From Kurthia huakuii LAM0618 (GTDB lineage Bacteria; Bacillota; Bacilli; Bacillales_A; Planococcaceae), in contig NZ_AYTB01000013.1 in the NCBI RefSeq assembly GCF_000505545.1, positions 124,001 through 188,000 on the forward strand: DNA of 64,000 nucleotides. The letters are read 5' to 3'. The position numbers were made by a program, and so were the translations under genes. Within the stretch, counting starts at the first letter, position 1. Each line of letters opens with the position of its first letter. The notes under the pieces are model-generated. The model was not told the origin of the DNA. It saw only the letters and a program-made list of their open reading frames with translations, and searched no databases. Shown in pieces: positions 1 through 8,438 of this stretch.

Positions 1-97
1 AGAATTAGCGACGATGGCAAAATTATTAGCAGAAGTAGATAGCATCATTGCTTTAAAAGCGCGTGCACAACAATTAATAGAAGCACAAGCTGCATAA
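1..97 (+). CDS. 3' end of an unidentified gene
   Basis: An open frame enters from the left edge and ends at a TAA at 95-97. It encodes about 31 residues, rich in Ala, Leu and Glu and ending in QLIEAQAA, so the visible part is probably one amphipathic helix. A strong intrinsic terminator follows seven bases later, which supports a real gene end. The fragment is too short to name the family. Confidence 0.6.
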   Translation, partial: ELATMAKLLAEVDSIIALKARAQQLIEAQAA

Positions 98-103
98 ATA
101 ACA

Positions 104-144
104 AGAGAGGACTCGTCATACGTTGGCGAATCCTCTCTTTTTTT
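104..144 (+). terminator. intrinsic terminator
   Basis: Perfect 8-bp arms AGAGAGGA and TCCTCTCT are followed by a run of T. It sits directly behind the truncated first gene. Confidence 0.85.
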
Positions 145-451
145 GTGACAACAACAATCGCAAATCGCTCTTCAGAAAATCGCTATGAGCTCAAGAAGCG
201 TGTTTTGGATACAACATAGTTAATAATAAGTGACAATTAAGGGCTATTTACGCACAGAATAAATATAATTTAATAAGCATCGTGCAAAAGATTGTCAACA
301 TAAATTTTTATTTACTAATAAAAAGCATATCATTACCATTTTTAAGAACTGATTTCAGCCCATTTTCACCCGAAATGAGCCAAAAAGGGGCTGTTTTGCG
401 TCTCTGACGGGTCATTTCCACACGAAAAATAAGGCCTTTGAAGAAATGCTG

Positions 452-745
452 TCATTTATTCAAAAAAATCAAAAATGCGACACGCAGCGCTAGATCGGCG
501 TGCAGACGTGTGTGGAAATCGCCCATTAACGGCATAAAAGGGGACAAAAATGAATCGTAACGGGCAGTTTTTGTCCGCTTTTTGCAAGATGTTGTTACGA
601 AGTTGTTGTAACTATCGCCACGTATATCATAATCATTTGCGATAATGTCGCAGTAAAGTGGATGATTAGCATTTTCGTAAGCGTATTCACCTAGTGCTGG
701 CGCATATTTAGAAATATGTCGTATCGAAAGCACGCTATCTGAGCT
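452..745 (-). pseudogene. possible decayed transposase fragment
   Basis: On the minus strand this stretch reads as a protein-like segment with motifs such as GDFHTRLHADLALR and EYAYENANHPLY. These have the look of an N-terminal or middle part of a DDE transposase. The same open frame continues upstream to about 952, but there it lies antisense to a clear IS3 OrfA relic, so that part is probably not coding. No start codon with a ribosome binding site is visible, and the family cannot be assigned from sequence alone. The rest of 145-865 holds nothing else recognisable. Confidence 0.25.
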
Positions 746-865
746 TATGAGCGATTTCTGAGAGCCGGTATCGTTTTCATCGAATGAATTTCTAATCACC
801 GATAGAGCGCTACATAATTTCCGAACAGCAATTTTTAAAAAGCGTAGCGCGACACGGGGAACTGA

Positions 866-1518
866 CCAAAAGAAGTGAAGGATGTATGTGAGATTAAAAA
901 TGAAACGCCAATCTATCAGTGGTTGAAATGGTTTAAAGATGGGGAGTTGCATCGATTAGAACAGCCCATTGGCAAACAATATAGCTATCGTAAATGACCT
1001 TACGAAGAAGGCATGAGTAGCTAAAGGTTAAAAATGAAGTGTTAGCTATTCAAAATATCTTACTAAAAAAGTACATCAAATCGAAAAGGAAGTGATGAAG
1101 TAAATTTTATTCCAATCATTAAGATATTAATTAAGTGAACGATTCCCTTTGAAACAAGCACCATCTAGAAAAAAATTTATAAAATTCCAAAATCTTATAG
1201 CTTCACAGCGATTAAGATTCTGTTTATACATCGCAAGCGTATCAGCAAGCAGTCAAAGAAAAAGGCGTTATCATGAGCATGTCCCGTAAAGGCACGCCCG
1301 CTAATAACGCCATCATTGGAACATTCCACGCCAGCTTAAAGTGTGAAACGTTTTATATTGAAGGGCTTTTAAGAACAACAAATGACGTTGTCGTTCAAAC
1401 CGTTTAAGCATACATCAACTACTATAATCATACTCGAATTTTGGCAACGTTAAACCACCTTTCTTCAGTTGCGTACCGAAAAAAGATGGTTCAACGAGAA
1501 TTTGACGGTGACTCCTAG
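866..1518 (+). pseudogene. decayed IS3-family transposase (orfA + orfB remnants)
   Basis: Two remnants of an IS3-type element lie in line. The first, from 866 in one frame, encodes an OrfA-like segment with YQWLKWFKDGELHRLEQPIGKQ; it hits TGA at 995 and continues in another frame with LKVKNEVLAIQNILLKKYI. The second, from 1204, matches the end of the OrfB catalytic domain: HSD, a TAA at 1213, then SVYTSQAYQQAVKEKG, MSMSRKGTPANNAIIG, another internal TAA near 1405, and the tail YYNHTRILATLNHLS, stopping at TAG 1516. Several in-frame stops, at least one frame change and loss of most of the integrase core show it is dead. A shorter relic of the same family lies at 18484-18679 on the other strand. 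Confidence 0.8.
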
Positions 1519-1602
1519 GGGAAAAGCAGAGCAGAAGACCCCGCAGTGAGCTTGCGAGCGAGGAGGCTTCGGCCATGCCCCAGGAAAGCGTCCGTCAAAT
1601 TC
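1498..1602. repeat. GC-rich imperfect palindrome (dispersed-repeat type)
   Basis: Perfect 11-bp outer arms (GAATTTGACGG at 1498-1508, CCGTCAAATTC at 1592-1602) enclose an interrupted stem with GGGGAAAAGC, AGACCCCGCAGTGAGC and GAGGAGGCTTCGGCC blocks. These blocks resemble the hairpin repeats scattered between genes in many Bacillaceae (recalled, not searched). The left arm overlaps the last codons of the IS3 relic. The relic at 18484-18679 keeps the flanks but lacks the hairpin core. Confidence 0.6.
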
Positions 1603-1757
1603 GGCTAAAAAGAAGTGTCTTTTTCACTGTCCCATTTTTGTGGGTCAGTTCCTAAAAAAGCGAACCTAGACTTTCTCGGCAAAAAAGCGTAGACTAAAGC
1701 CAGATGAATTTTTGGTGCTATATAATAGGAAGAAACTCGTAGGAAAAAGGACGGTTT

Positions 1758-2051
1758 TTGAATATGGACGCACAAATAACAGACTGGCTCATGCGTTTTC
1801 AGCGTGACAAAGACATCGAAGCGCTTGAAGGATTGAAAAATCATTGCGTGGCGATGATTGAGCCATTAATCGAAGAGTTTGAAGCGAAATACGGACAGCA
1901 AGCGGGCGATTTACTACGTGAAAATTGGGACAAGCGTTTTTTCTTTATTTTTACGAAGTATCAACTTGATGTGGGCTTACCACTTGAGACGTTCGTACAA
2001 AACACGTATCGCTTTTACTTTATGCAAGTGCTCAAACGCGCGGGCTATTAA
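1758..2051 (+). CDS. small helical protein, weakly sigma-region-2-like
   Basis: A 97-residue protein rich in charged helices. The pattern in residues 25-95 (LIEEFEAKYG..AGDLLRENWDKRFFFIFTKY, then LETFVQNTYRFYFMQVLKR) loosely recalls the region 2 fold of sigma-70-type factors, where an acidic helix is followed by a core-binding helix and an aromatic-rich segment. There is no region 4, so it would not be a complete sigma factor. The start is uncertain: TTG at 1758 is 6 bases from AAGGA, while ATG at 1764 is 12 bases away. It stands alone between the IS3 relic and a terminator. Function unknown; the sigma resemblance is inference. Confidence 0.6.
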   Translation: MNMDAQITDWLMRFQRDKDIEALEGLKNHCVAMIEPLIEEFEAKYGQQAGDLLRENWDKRFFFIFTKYQLDVGLPLETFVQNTYRFYFMQVLKRAGY

Positions 2052-2056
2052 ACACA

Positions 2057-2108
2057 AAAGAGACGAACCTCTGCTTGCTGCAACAAGCGTGAGAGTCGTC
2101 TCTTTTTT
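2057..2108. terminator. intrinsic terminator
   Basis: AAAGAGACGA and TCGTCTCTTT arms with a long T run on the plus strand and a shorter T run on the minus strand. It can end both the small gene at 1758 and the convergent mrp-side transcript. Confidence 0.8.
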
Positions 2109-2171
2109 TACGTTCAATATATAGATGAATTTTTTGGGTAAATTTTCGATATAAATAGAAGTAGGGATGTA

Positions 2172-3218
2172 TTACTGATAAATGAAATCTTCGGCAAGAT
2201 GCGTAAATGCTTCGCCAACCACCGAATCTTCGTCATAAACGGATGAGCCTGTATTTTCTTCGGGTTGCGCAAATGGTATTTGTGCGATGACTTCTGTGGC
2301 TAAAGCTCCTGCAAGCGCTTCGCCGCCACCTTTCCCGAATAAATAGTTGCGTCCTCCGTCTGGTGTTTCATAGAACGCCATGTTTTCGACAACACCTAAA
2401 ATTTCGTGTTTCGTATGACGTGCCATAACACCTGCGCGAGAGGCGACGTGCGATGCGGCATTATGTGGTGTTGTGACAATGATTTCTTTGGCTTGGGGGA
2501 TCATTGCCGCCACATCAATGGCTACATCGCCAGTGCCTGGTGGTAAATCTAATAGTAAATAATCAAGTTCGCCCCAATGAGTGTTTACAAGGAAGTTGCG
2601 GATCCACTTGTTTAACATTGGGCCACGCCACATAACGGGCTGATTATCTTTTGAAAAGAAGCCCATCGACATGACCTTGACACCCTCTGCCGTAACAGGG
2701 ACAGCCATTTGGTCAATCATCGTTGGCTTTTCGGCAATATTCATCATCGTAGGGATGCTATAGCCGTAAATATCAGCATCGACAATACCGACGCGCTTGC
2801 CTTGGCGTGCAAGTGCTGCTGCTAAGTTGATTGTGACGGTTGATTTACCGACGCCACCCTTCCCACTAGTGACGGCGATAAATGTCACGCCTGAATCAGG
2901 ACGTAGCATCGTTGGCATACCTTCTGCTGTTGTATTTTCATTTTTAAGCGTAGCGGTTAATTGCTTGCGCTCTGCGTCTGTCATGGAACCAAATGTTAGC
3001 GCGACATGTGTGGCACCTAATGCTGTAATGGCTTGTTCGACGTCTTGTTGAATCTTCGCTTTTAGGGGACAGCCTTGAATCGTTAAGACAATCGTGAGTG
3101 AGACATCTGTGCCTTCAATTTTAATATCGCGTACCATATTGAGTTCCACAACGCTTTTGTGAAGTTCTGGGTCCTCCACATTTTTTAAGGCATTGACTAT
3201 CGTTTGTTCTGTTAACAT
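2172..3218 (-). CDS. mrp: Mrp/ApbC-type Fe-S cluster carrier ATPase
   Basis: A 348-residue member of the Mrp/NBP35 P-loop ATPases, cytoplasmic proteins that bind and hand over Fe-S clusters. The first ~95 residues form the DUF59/MIP18-like domain (VEDPELHKSVVELNMV). The ATPase follows, with the deviant Walker A TSGKGGVGKST near residue 117, DADIYGYS, and the Walker B segment LLLDLPPGTGD. The usual CxxC cluster ligand pair near the C-terminus is not obvious; that region instead reads NMAFYETPDGGRNYLFGKGG. The ATG is preceded by AAGGAG at good spacing. It is the last gene of the fdhA transcript, 13 bases behind the DUF1641 gene, which suggests a role in loading Fe-S clusters into formate dehydrogenase (inference). 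In Bacillus the homologue is called salA. Confidence 0.92.
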   Translation of the reverse strand: MLTEQTIVNALKNVEDPELHKSVVELNMVRDIKIEGTDVSLTIVLTIQGCPLKAKIQQDVEQAITALGATHVALTFGSMTDAERKQLTATLKNENTTAEGMPTMLRPDSGVTFIAVTSGKGGVGKSTVTINLAAALARQGKRVGIVDADIYGYSIPTMMNIAEKPTMIDQMAVPVTAEGVKVMSMGFFSKDNQPVMWRGPMLNKWIRNFLVNTHWGELDYLLLDLPPGTGDVAIDVAAMIPQAKEIIVTTPHNAASHVASRAGVMARHTKHEILGVVENMAFYETPDGGRNYLFGKGGGEALAGALATEVIAQIPFAQPEENTGSSVYDEDSVVGEAFTHLAEDFIYQ

Positions 3219-3231
3219 CGGTTTCGACTCC

Positions 3232-3711
3232 TTAATCTTTTAATCCTTTACCAAGGCCTTTTAAGAAGTGTACGCCGAAGTTCATTGCACGATTGACATC
3301 GGGGTCATTCATGACTTTCATCAACTTGAAGATACTCATTTTTTCATCTGCTTCGACAGCTAGTTTTGCTTCGTCAAGACCTGAGTTTAAACTTGTCATT
3401 AATTTTGCGACCATTTGAGCATCCATTGCTGTTAGGGCTCCTGCAGCACCTAACATGACGTTCATCATGTTTGTTACGGGTTCGCGCGTCACTTGACCAA
3501 GGGCAATATGGGCAATTTCTTCTTTTGCTTGCAGCATTTTTGTCACCGCTTCAAGGGCACCGATGTCGTTGAGCTCAGCCATAATCGAAAAGATTTGCGC
3601 GACAGCCTGTTCGTTATCGGTCACAAGTGCTTTTAATTCTTCTAATTTTTGAGCGGCGATTTGCTCATCTGTTAGCACTTCTTTTTTAATCGTTGTAATC
3701 GGAGTAGCCAT
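3232..3711 (-). CDS. yrhD: DUF1641 protein, formate dehydrogenase partner (YrhD-like)
   Basis: A 159-residue soluble, helix-rich protein of the DUF1641 family. The core motif GLDEAKLAVEADEKMSIFKLMK followed by RAMNFGVHFLKGLGKGL near the C-terminus is typical. In Bacillus subtilis yrhD sits beside the formate dehydrogenase gene yrhE, and the same pairing is seen here: the ATG lies three bases behind the fdhA stop, with GGAGTG as ribosome binding site. Biochemical function is not firmly established; an accessory or small-subunit role is inferred from gene pairing. Confidence 0.88.
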   Translation of the reverse strand: MATPITTIKKEVLTDEQIAAQKLEELKALVTDNEQAVAQIFSIMAELNDIGALEAVTKMLQAKEEIAHIALGQVTREPVTNMMNVMLGAAGALTAMDAQMVAKLMTSLNSGLDEAKLAVEADEKMSIFKLMKVMNDPDVNRAMNFGVHFLKGLGKGLKD

Positions 3712-3714
3712 ACG

Positions 3715-6654
3715 TTACACTCCTTCTTTTTCGGTCGTTAAGTGTACGTAGCCTGGGCGATCCCATTTACGCTGTACTTCAACCCCATTTTGAGGGTGAC
3801 GTTTTTTATTACGCGGATTTGTTGCTGGAAGTGGATTTTTCCCTTTTCGTTTTAATACTTCAACGCGGATTTTCGTTTGCTTATAAGCCGGCGTTTGCGT
3901 ATTAGCGTCGCCCTGTGAACCGGTTAAGAAGTTAATTGATGACTCTTTATTTGTTGAGTTCATTGGTAGGAATAATTCATTTCCTTGCACGCGGTCCGTC
4001 ACAAGTGCGGGTACTTTTAGCGCGCCGTAAGGGGATACGAGGCGTAAAAGTGCACCGGTTTCGATGCCGCGTTCTTTCGCAAGTTCTGGTGAGACTTCAA
4101 CAAAGATTTCTGGTACTTTCAGTTGAATACCGGTTGATTTGTTTGTCATATTGCCTTCGTGGAAATGCTCTAGCATACGACCATTGTTAATATGGCAGTC
4201 GTATTGGCATTCATATTCTACTGGCTGTGCCCAGTCATTGAGCGCAAAACGTGCTTTTTTGTCTGGGAAATTGAAGCCATCTACGAATAATAGTGGTGTG
4301 TTAGCGCCTGAAATGGGGTCACCCCATACGAAGCTATTCCAGCCTTCCATGACATCGTAGTTATTTTGTGCAAAGACCGGCGTTAAGCTCGCCATTTCTG
4401 CATAAATTTCACTTGGGTGCTCGTAGTTCCAGTTGGCGCCAAGACGATTGGCAACATCTTGGACGATGCGCCAGTCTGGACGAGACTCACCTAGAGGCGG
4501 TAGTACTTCGTATAAACGTTGTACGCGGCGCTCTGTATTGGTGAATGTGCCTTCTTTTTCAAGCGATGGCGATGCCGGTAAAATGACATCGGCATATTGT
4601 GCTGTACGTGATAAGAACACATCTTCTACCACGCAGAAGTCAAGTTGAGCTAATACTTCATCGACGTGGTTAGCATTGGCATCCACTAACGCCATATCTT
4701 CGCCGACAATATACATAGCTTTCATTTTACCTTCTGCAGCTGCTTGCAGCATTTCAGGATTTGTGCGACCTGGAGTAGCTGGGATTGTCGCCCCGTATGC
4801 TTCTTCAAATTTCGCACGTGCTGCGTCGTCGGTTACTTTTTGATAACCAGGCAGTAAGTTTGGTAGCGTCCCCATATCACATGCACCTTGTACGTTGTTG
4901 TGGCCACGTAATGGGTAAGCACCGGCGCCCGGACGACGGTAGTTTCCTGTTGCTAATAATAAGTTTGAAATCGCCGCAGATGTATACGAACCACCTGTGT
5001 TTTGCGTCACACCCATACCCCAAAGGATACATGTGCCGTCTGCATCGCGTACCATTTCGGCAATAGCAATCATCGTTTCTTTCGCAATGCCTGTTTCTTG
5101 TACTGCATAATCAAGCGTATATTTTTCTAATACGTTTTTGAATGCTTCGTAGTCGTTGACATTGTCGTTGATAAATTGTTCATCGTGCCAGCCGTTGTCG
5201 ATCATATATTTCGTGACCGCCATCAGCCAAACTTGGTCGGTACCTTGTTTTGGTCGAATGTGAATGTCTGAGCGTTCAGCCATTTCATTTTTTCGAATAT
5301 CGGCAACGATGAGTTTTTGACCGTGCAATTTATGCGCACGTTTAACACGTGTTGCAAGTACCGGGTGACCTTCCGCTGGGTTCGCCCCAACGATAATGAC
5401 AAGACCAGCTTTGGCAATATCTTTAATTGTTCCGGCATCGCCACCAATGCCGACTGTGCGATTTAAGCCGTCAGTGGCAGGTGATTGGCAATAGCGTGAA
5501 CAGTTATCGACGTCATTTGTGTTAAACAGTTGACGTGCTAATTTTTGAATCAAGTAGTTTTCTTCATTCGTAATCTTTGATGAAGAAATGAAGCCGACTG
5601 AGCCAGGACCGTATGTTTGTTGAATACCGCCTAGTTTTGACGCGACTAAATCAAGCGCCTCGTCCCATGTTGCTTCGACGAATTCGTCACCTTGACGGAT
5701 CAATGGTGTCGTAATACGTTCTTCCGAATTGACGAAGTCCCAGCCAAATTTCCCTTTCACACATGTTGAAATGGCGTTTACTGGTCCTTCAGATGGTTGT
5801 ACTTTTAAGATGTGGCGGCCTTTTGTCCATACTTCAAATGAACAGCCAACGCCACAAAATGTACAAACCGTTTTCGTTTTCTTCGTACGCTCACTACGCA
5901 TTGCAGATTCAATTTCAGAAATCGCTAAGATGCCGCTATAACCAGGCTCAACCTCTTTAATAAGGTCAATCATTGGGTCTAGCATATCTTGCTTCATGCC
6001 TGTCATGAATCCAGCTTGACCTAACATAGATTTTTCCATTAAGGCGTTACATGGACAGACTGTGACACATTGACCACAGCTAACGCATGACGAATCATTA
6101 ATGGCCGCACCATCATCCCATTTAATGCGAGGGCGTTCCGCTTCCCAATCAAGTGATAATGTTTCATTCACTTGCAAGTTTTGGCACACTTCGACACATT
6201 GACCACAAGCGATACATTGGTTTGGATCGTAGCGGTAAAATGGGTGCGACATATCTACTTCTGTCGGGTCTACTTTTGGTGTGTATGGATATTTTTGATG
6301 TTCAATGCCCATCATATCGACGGTGTTGTGTAACGTACAGTTACCATTGTTGTTGTCACATACTGTACAATACAGCATATGATTTTCAAGCAGGCGGTCC
6401 ATCGCTTCTGTTTGTGCTTCTTTCGCCTTTGATGAAGCTAGTTGGATGTCCATACCGTCCGCCGCTTTTGTTGAACATGAACGTACTAATTTGCCGTCGA
6501 TTTCGACGATACATGTATCACATGTACGAATCGGATCGACTGCTTCAACATGACACACTTGTGGGTGCTCGATGTTGTTTGCGTTAATCGTATCAAGTAT
6601 CGTAGCTCCCTCTGCTACGTCGTAAGGAACGCCATTGATTTTGATTTCCGTCAA
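3715..6654 (-). CDS. fdhA: formate dehydrogenase, molybdopterin and Fe-S catalytic subunit
   Basis: A 979-residue cytoplasmic formate dehydrogenase that oxidises formate to CO2. N-terminal 2Fe-2S domain with Cys34, 45, 48 and 60; His92/Cys96/99/106 cluster; two 4Fe-4S motifs (Cys147-157 and Cys190-200); the 4Fe-4S of the molybdopterin domain (Cys264, 267, 271, 298); and the active-site Cys389 in RYCQSP, so it uses Cys rather than selenocysteine. The molybdopterin-dinucleotide domain forms the C-terminus. The frame stays open to 6816, but the start is taken as TTG at 6654, because GGAGGAG lies six bases upstream and MTEIKINGV begins the ferredoxin fold. First gene of an operon with the DUF1641 and mrp genes; cofactor genes lie next door. 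Confidence 0.95.
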   Translation of the reverse strand: MTEIKINGVPYDVAEGATILDTINANNIEHPQVCHVEAVDPIRTCDTCIVEIDGKLVRSCSTKAADGMDIQLASSKAKEAQTEAMDRLLENHMLYCTVCDNNNGNCTLHNTVDMMGIEHQKYPYTPKVDPTEVDMSHPFYRYDPNQCIACGQCVEVCQNLQVNETLSLDWEAERPRIKWDDGAAINDSSCVSCGQCVTVCPCNALMEKSMLGQAGFMTGMKQDMLDPMIDLIKEVEPGYSGILAISEIESAMRSERTKKTKTVCTFCGVGCSFEVWTKGRHILKVQPSEGPVNAISTCVKGKFGWDFVNSEERITTPLIRQGDEFVEATWDEALDLVASKLGGIQQTYGPGSVGFISSSKITNEENYLIQKLARQLFNTNDVDNCSRYCQSPATDGLNRTVGIGGDAGTIKDIAKAGLVIIVGANPAEGHPVLATRVKRAHKLHGQKLIVADIRKNEMAERSDIHIRPKQGTDQVWLMAVTKYMIDNGWHDEQFINDNVNDYEAFKNVLEKYTLDYAVQETGIAKETMIAIAEMVRDADGTCILWGMGVTQNTGGSYTSAAISNLLLATGNYRRPGAGAYPLRGHNNVQGACDMGTLPNLLPGYQKVTDDAARAKFEEAYGATIPATPGRTNPEMLQAAAEGKMKAMYIVGEDMALVDANANHVDEVLAQLDFCVVEDVFLSRTAQYADVILPASPSLEKEGTFTNTERRVQRLYEVLPPLGESRPDWRIVQDVANRLGANWNYEHPSEIYAEMASLTPVFAQNNYDVMEGWNSFVWGDPISGANTPLLFVDGFNFPDKKARFALNDWAQPVEYECQYDCHINNGRMLEHFHEGNMTNKSTGIQLKVPEIFVEVSPELAKERGIETGALLRLVSPYGALKVPALVTDRVQGNELFLPMNSTNKESSINFLTGSQGDANTQTPAYKQTKIRVEVLKRKGKNPLPATNPRNKKRHPQNGVEVQRKWDRPGYVHLTTEKEGV

Positions 6655-6837
6655 AAGAAACTCCTCCTTCTCTTGCGACTTCAGTGTAAAAACTACAAGC
6701 CCTTTACAAATGCCGCTGCATTTGAGTGTCTTGTTATGAGGCTTGAAGTAGTCACACCAAAGTGCGCAATCAAGTTTAAAATTGAATCGTGCTATCAAGC
6801 CGGTATAAAATGGCATGATAGGGGAATGCTATAAACA

Positions 6838-6904
6838 CAAAAAAATCCACCACGAAAAAAACTGCTACGATGATGCCATCGCATAGTATTATTTCATGGT
6901 GGAT
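6838..6904 (-). promoter_or_regulatory. terminator-like hairpin in the fdhA leader (candidate attenuator)
   Basis: Arms 6845-6857 and 6892-6904 pair at 12 of 13 positions (ATCCACCACGAAA / TTTCATGGTGGAT) around a loop that can fold further. On the minus strand the stem is followed by seven T (6844-6838), giving the form of an intrinsic terminator about 180 bases before the fdhA start and pointing toward it. On the plus strand there is no comparable T run. No gene lies upstream that it could terminate, so it may attenuate fdhA. No known riboswitch class was recognised. Confidence 0.45.
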
Positions 6905-7141
6905 AAGAATTTTAGCAGTACGTGCTTAAAAAGCCAATCCGACATTTTAAATTTTAAGTCATAAAAATAACAGCAAAACATTATAGTATACTAACGAAAC
7001 GCGTTCTAGTGGAAGTTTGAGAAACATTTCACAAGAACGGGTATAGTAAGTGTAGCAACAATATCTCGTCATCATTTTTTATTCGCTCCCTAGTATACAG
7101 CTTATGTCTTAAACATACAAGGAAATTTAGAAAAAATGGTA

Positions 7142-7207
7142 TTTGATAATGATTCTCAGCAAACTTAGGGCTTTTATTTTTCGAAATCTTGCTATATCAT
7201 TATCAAA
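7142..7207. promoter_or_regulatory. paired TTTGATAATGA sites, Fur-box-like
   Basis: TTTGATAATGA at 7142-7152 is repeated as its exact reverse complement at 7197-7207. The left copy extends to TGATAATGATTCTCA, one mismatch from the 7-1-7 Fur box TGATAATnATTATCA known in Bacillus. The pair lies 57-122 bases upstream of the DUF2294 gene, and a Fur-family repressor would fit an Fe-S-rich pathway. The regulator is inferred. The remaining intergenic sequence between 6655 and 7263 has no gene. Confidence 0.4.
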
Positions 7208-7263
7208 CTGTGAGGGTCATGCCCGCTAATTTTAGAAAAAATAATGGAAAGGAGGGCACCACA

Positions 7264-7611
7264 ATGTCAAAAAAAATACATGAATTTAACGACATTATTC
7301 GTAAATTACGTAAAGATTTATTTGGCAAAGGGCCAGAACGCATTCATACAGTATTCGTTGAAAACCTAGCCGTATCAACGCTTTATGGCAATATTACGCC
7401 GACTGAAAAATTTATTGCAGGGACCGTTGAAGGTGCAAAAATGGTGCATGAAGCGCGCACGATTATGATTCAAGATCTGTATGCGCAAGCGACGCCAGAT
7501 GGTATGGAAGAGTTAGTAGGTGCGAAGCTACTTCATTTGTTCTCAGACATCAAAATTGAAGAAGATATGGCCGTCTCGGTATTTATGTTTGATAAAACGA
7601 TTGAAGAGTAG
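7264..7611 (+). CDS. yrhF: DUF2294 protein (YrhF-like)
   Basis: A 115-residue soluble protein of the DUF2294 family. The sequence from IHEFNDIIRKLRKDLFGKGPERIHTVF through TPTEKFIAGTVEGAKMVHEAR is the family core. In B. subtilis yrhF lies in the same cluster as formate dehydrogenase and a formate channel, as here. The start is the ATG at 7264 with AAAGGAGGG seven bases upstream; a longer open frame back to 7189 lacks such a site. It is the first gene of the transcript continuing into fdhD and moaA. Function is unknown; association with formate or bicarbonate handling is only contextual. Confidence 0.85.
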   Translation: MSKKIHEFNDIIRKLRKDLFGKGPERIHTVFVENLAVSTLYGNITPTEKFIAGTVEGAKMVHEARTIMIQDLYAQATPDGMEELVGAKLLHLFSDIKIEEDMAVSVFMFDKTIEE

Positions 7612-7623
7612 GAGGTGCCGCGA

Positions 7624-8415
7624 ATGGAAACACAAGTAATGCGTCCGATTATTCGCGTGCGTGGTACCGCGCATGAAGAGGCGCTTGATGCGGTTGTGAC
7701 CGAGCACGCCGTTACGGTGAAAATCAATCAGCAAGAATTCGTGACGATGGTCTGTACACCAGAGTATGTCGAGGATATGGTTATCGGCTATTTAGCATCG
7801 GAGCGTATCATTCGATCGTATGACGATATTGACCGCCTTTGGTATCAAGAAAAAGAGGGCATCGTCCATGTCGAAACGACGAAACTAAATCCATACGCGC
7901 GCGACGTGCAAAATAAGCGCTATATTACGTCGTGCTGTGGCATGAGTCGCCAAGGCTTTGTTTTTGCGAGTGATGCATTAGCAGCGAAGCAAATGGAGGA
8001 CGTTCACGTAACGGTTACACCGGAAGATTGCTACCGCTTGATGCGGGTGATGCAGCAACAGGCGGTAACATTTAAAGAAACAGGTGGCGTGCACAATGCG
8101 GCACTGTGTGATACAAATGGTGTCATTGTTAGCCGCATGGATATCGGGCGCCATAATGCACTCGATAAAATTTATGGCTACTGCATGAAGCATCACATTT
8201 CCATTGAAGATAAAGTCATCGTTTTTAGCGGACGGATATCATCGGAAATTTTAATGAAAGTATCAAAAATTGGCTGTGAGATTGTGTTATCAAAATCAGC
8301 GCCAACAGAATTAGCCCTTAGTTTAGCGGAGCAGCTAGGCATTACAACAATCGGCTTTATTCGCAATGACTCACTCAATATTTATACGCATGCAAAACGT
8401 GTGAACTTAGACTAA
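7624..8415 (+). CDS. fdhD: FdhD sulfurtransferase for formate dehydrogenase
   Basis: A 263-residue FdhD-family protein. FdhD carries sulfur from a cysteine desulfurase to the molybdenum cofactor and is required for active formate dehydrogenase. The conserved cysteine site is [11 protein letters not shown] (Cys104/105), followed by the nucleotide-like region [14 protein letters not shown] and [14 protein letters not shown], then [28 protein letters not shown]. The start is ATG 7624 because AGGAGG sits eight bases before it; an upstream GTG at 7615 overlaps that ribosome binding site. It follows the DUF2294 gene by 12 bases and precedes moaA by 23, so all are probably cotranscribed. Confidence 0.95.
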   Translation: METQVMRPIIRVRGTAHEEALDAVVTEHAVTVKINQQEFVTMVCTPEYVEDMVIGYLASERIIRSYDDIDRLWYQEKEGIVHVETTKLNPYARDVQNKRYITSCCGMSRQGFVFASDALAAKQMEDVHVTVTPEDCYRLMRVMQQQAVTFKETGGVHNAALCDTNGVIVSRMDIGRHNALDKIYGYCMKHHISIEDKVIVFSGRISSEILMKVSKIGCEIVLSKSAPTELALSLAEQLGITTIGFIRNDSLNIYTHAKRVNLD

Positions 8416-8438
8416 CAACAAAAGGAGGAGGTGTTAAG

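Noticed and set aside
746-952. N-terminal half of the minus-strand open frame 452-952
   Set aside because: It is antisense to a clear IS3 OrfA remnant and has no ribosome binding site; only the 452-745 part looks protein-like.
1605-1844. 79-codon minus-strand open frame
   Set aside because: Overlaps the start of the 97-residue gene antisense and shows no start signal or family.
6655-6816. 54-residue N-terminal extension of FdhA
   Set aside because: A strong GGAGGAG precedes TTG 6654 and the ferredoxin domain begins there; the extension has no family similarity.
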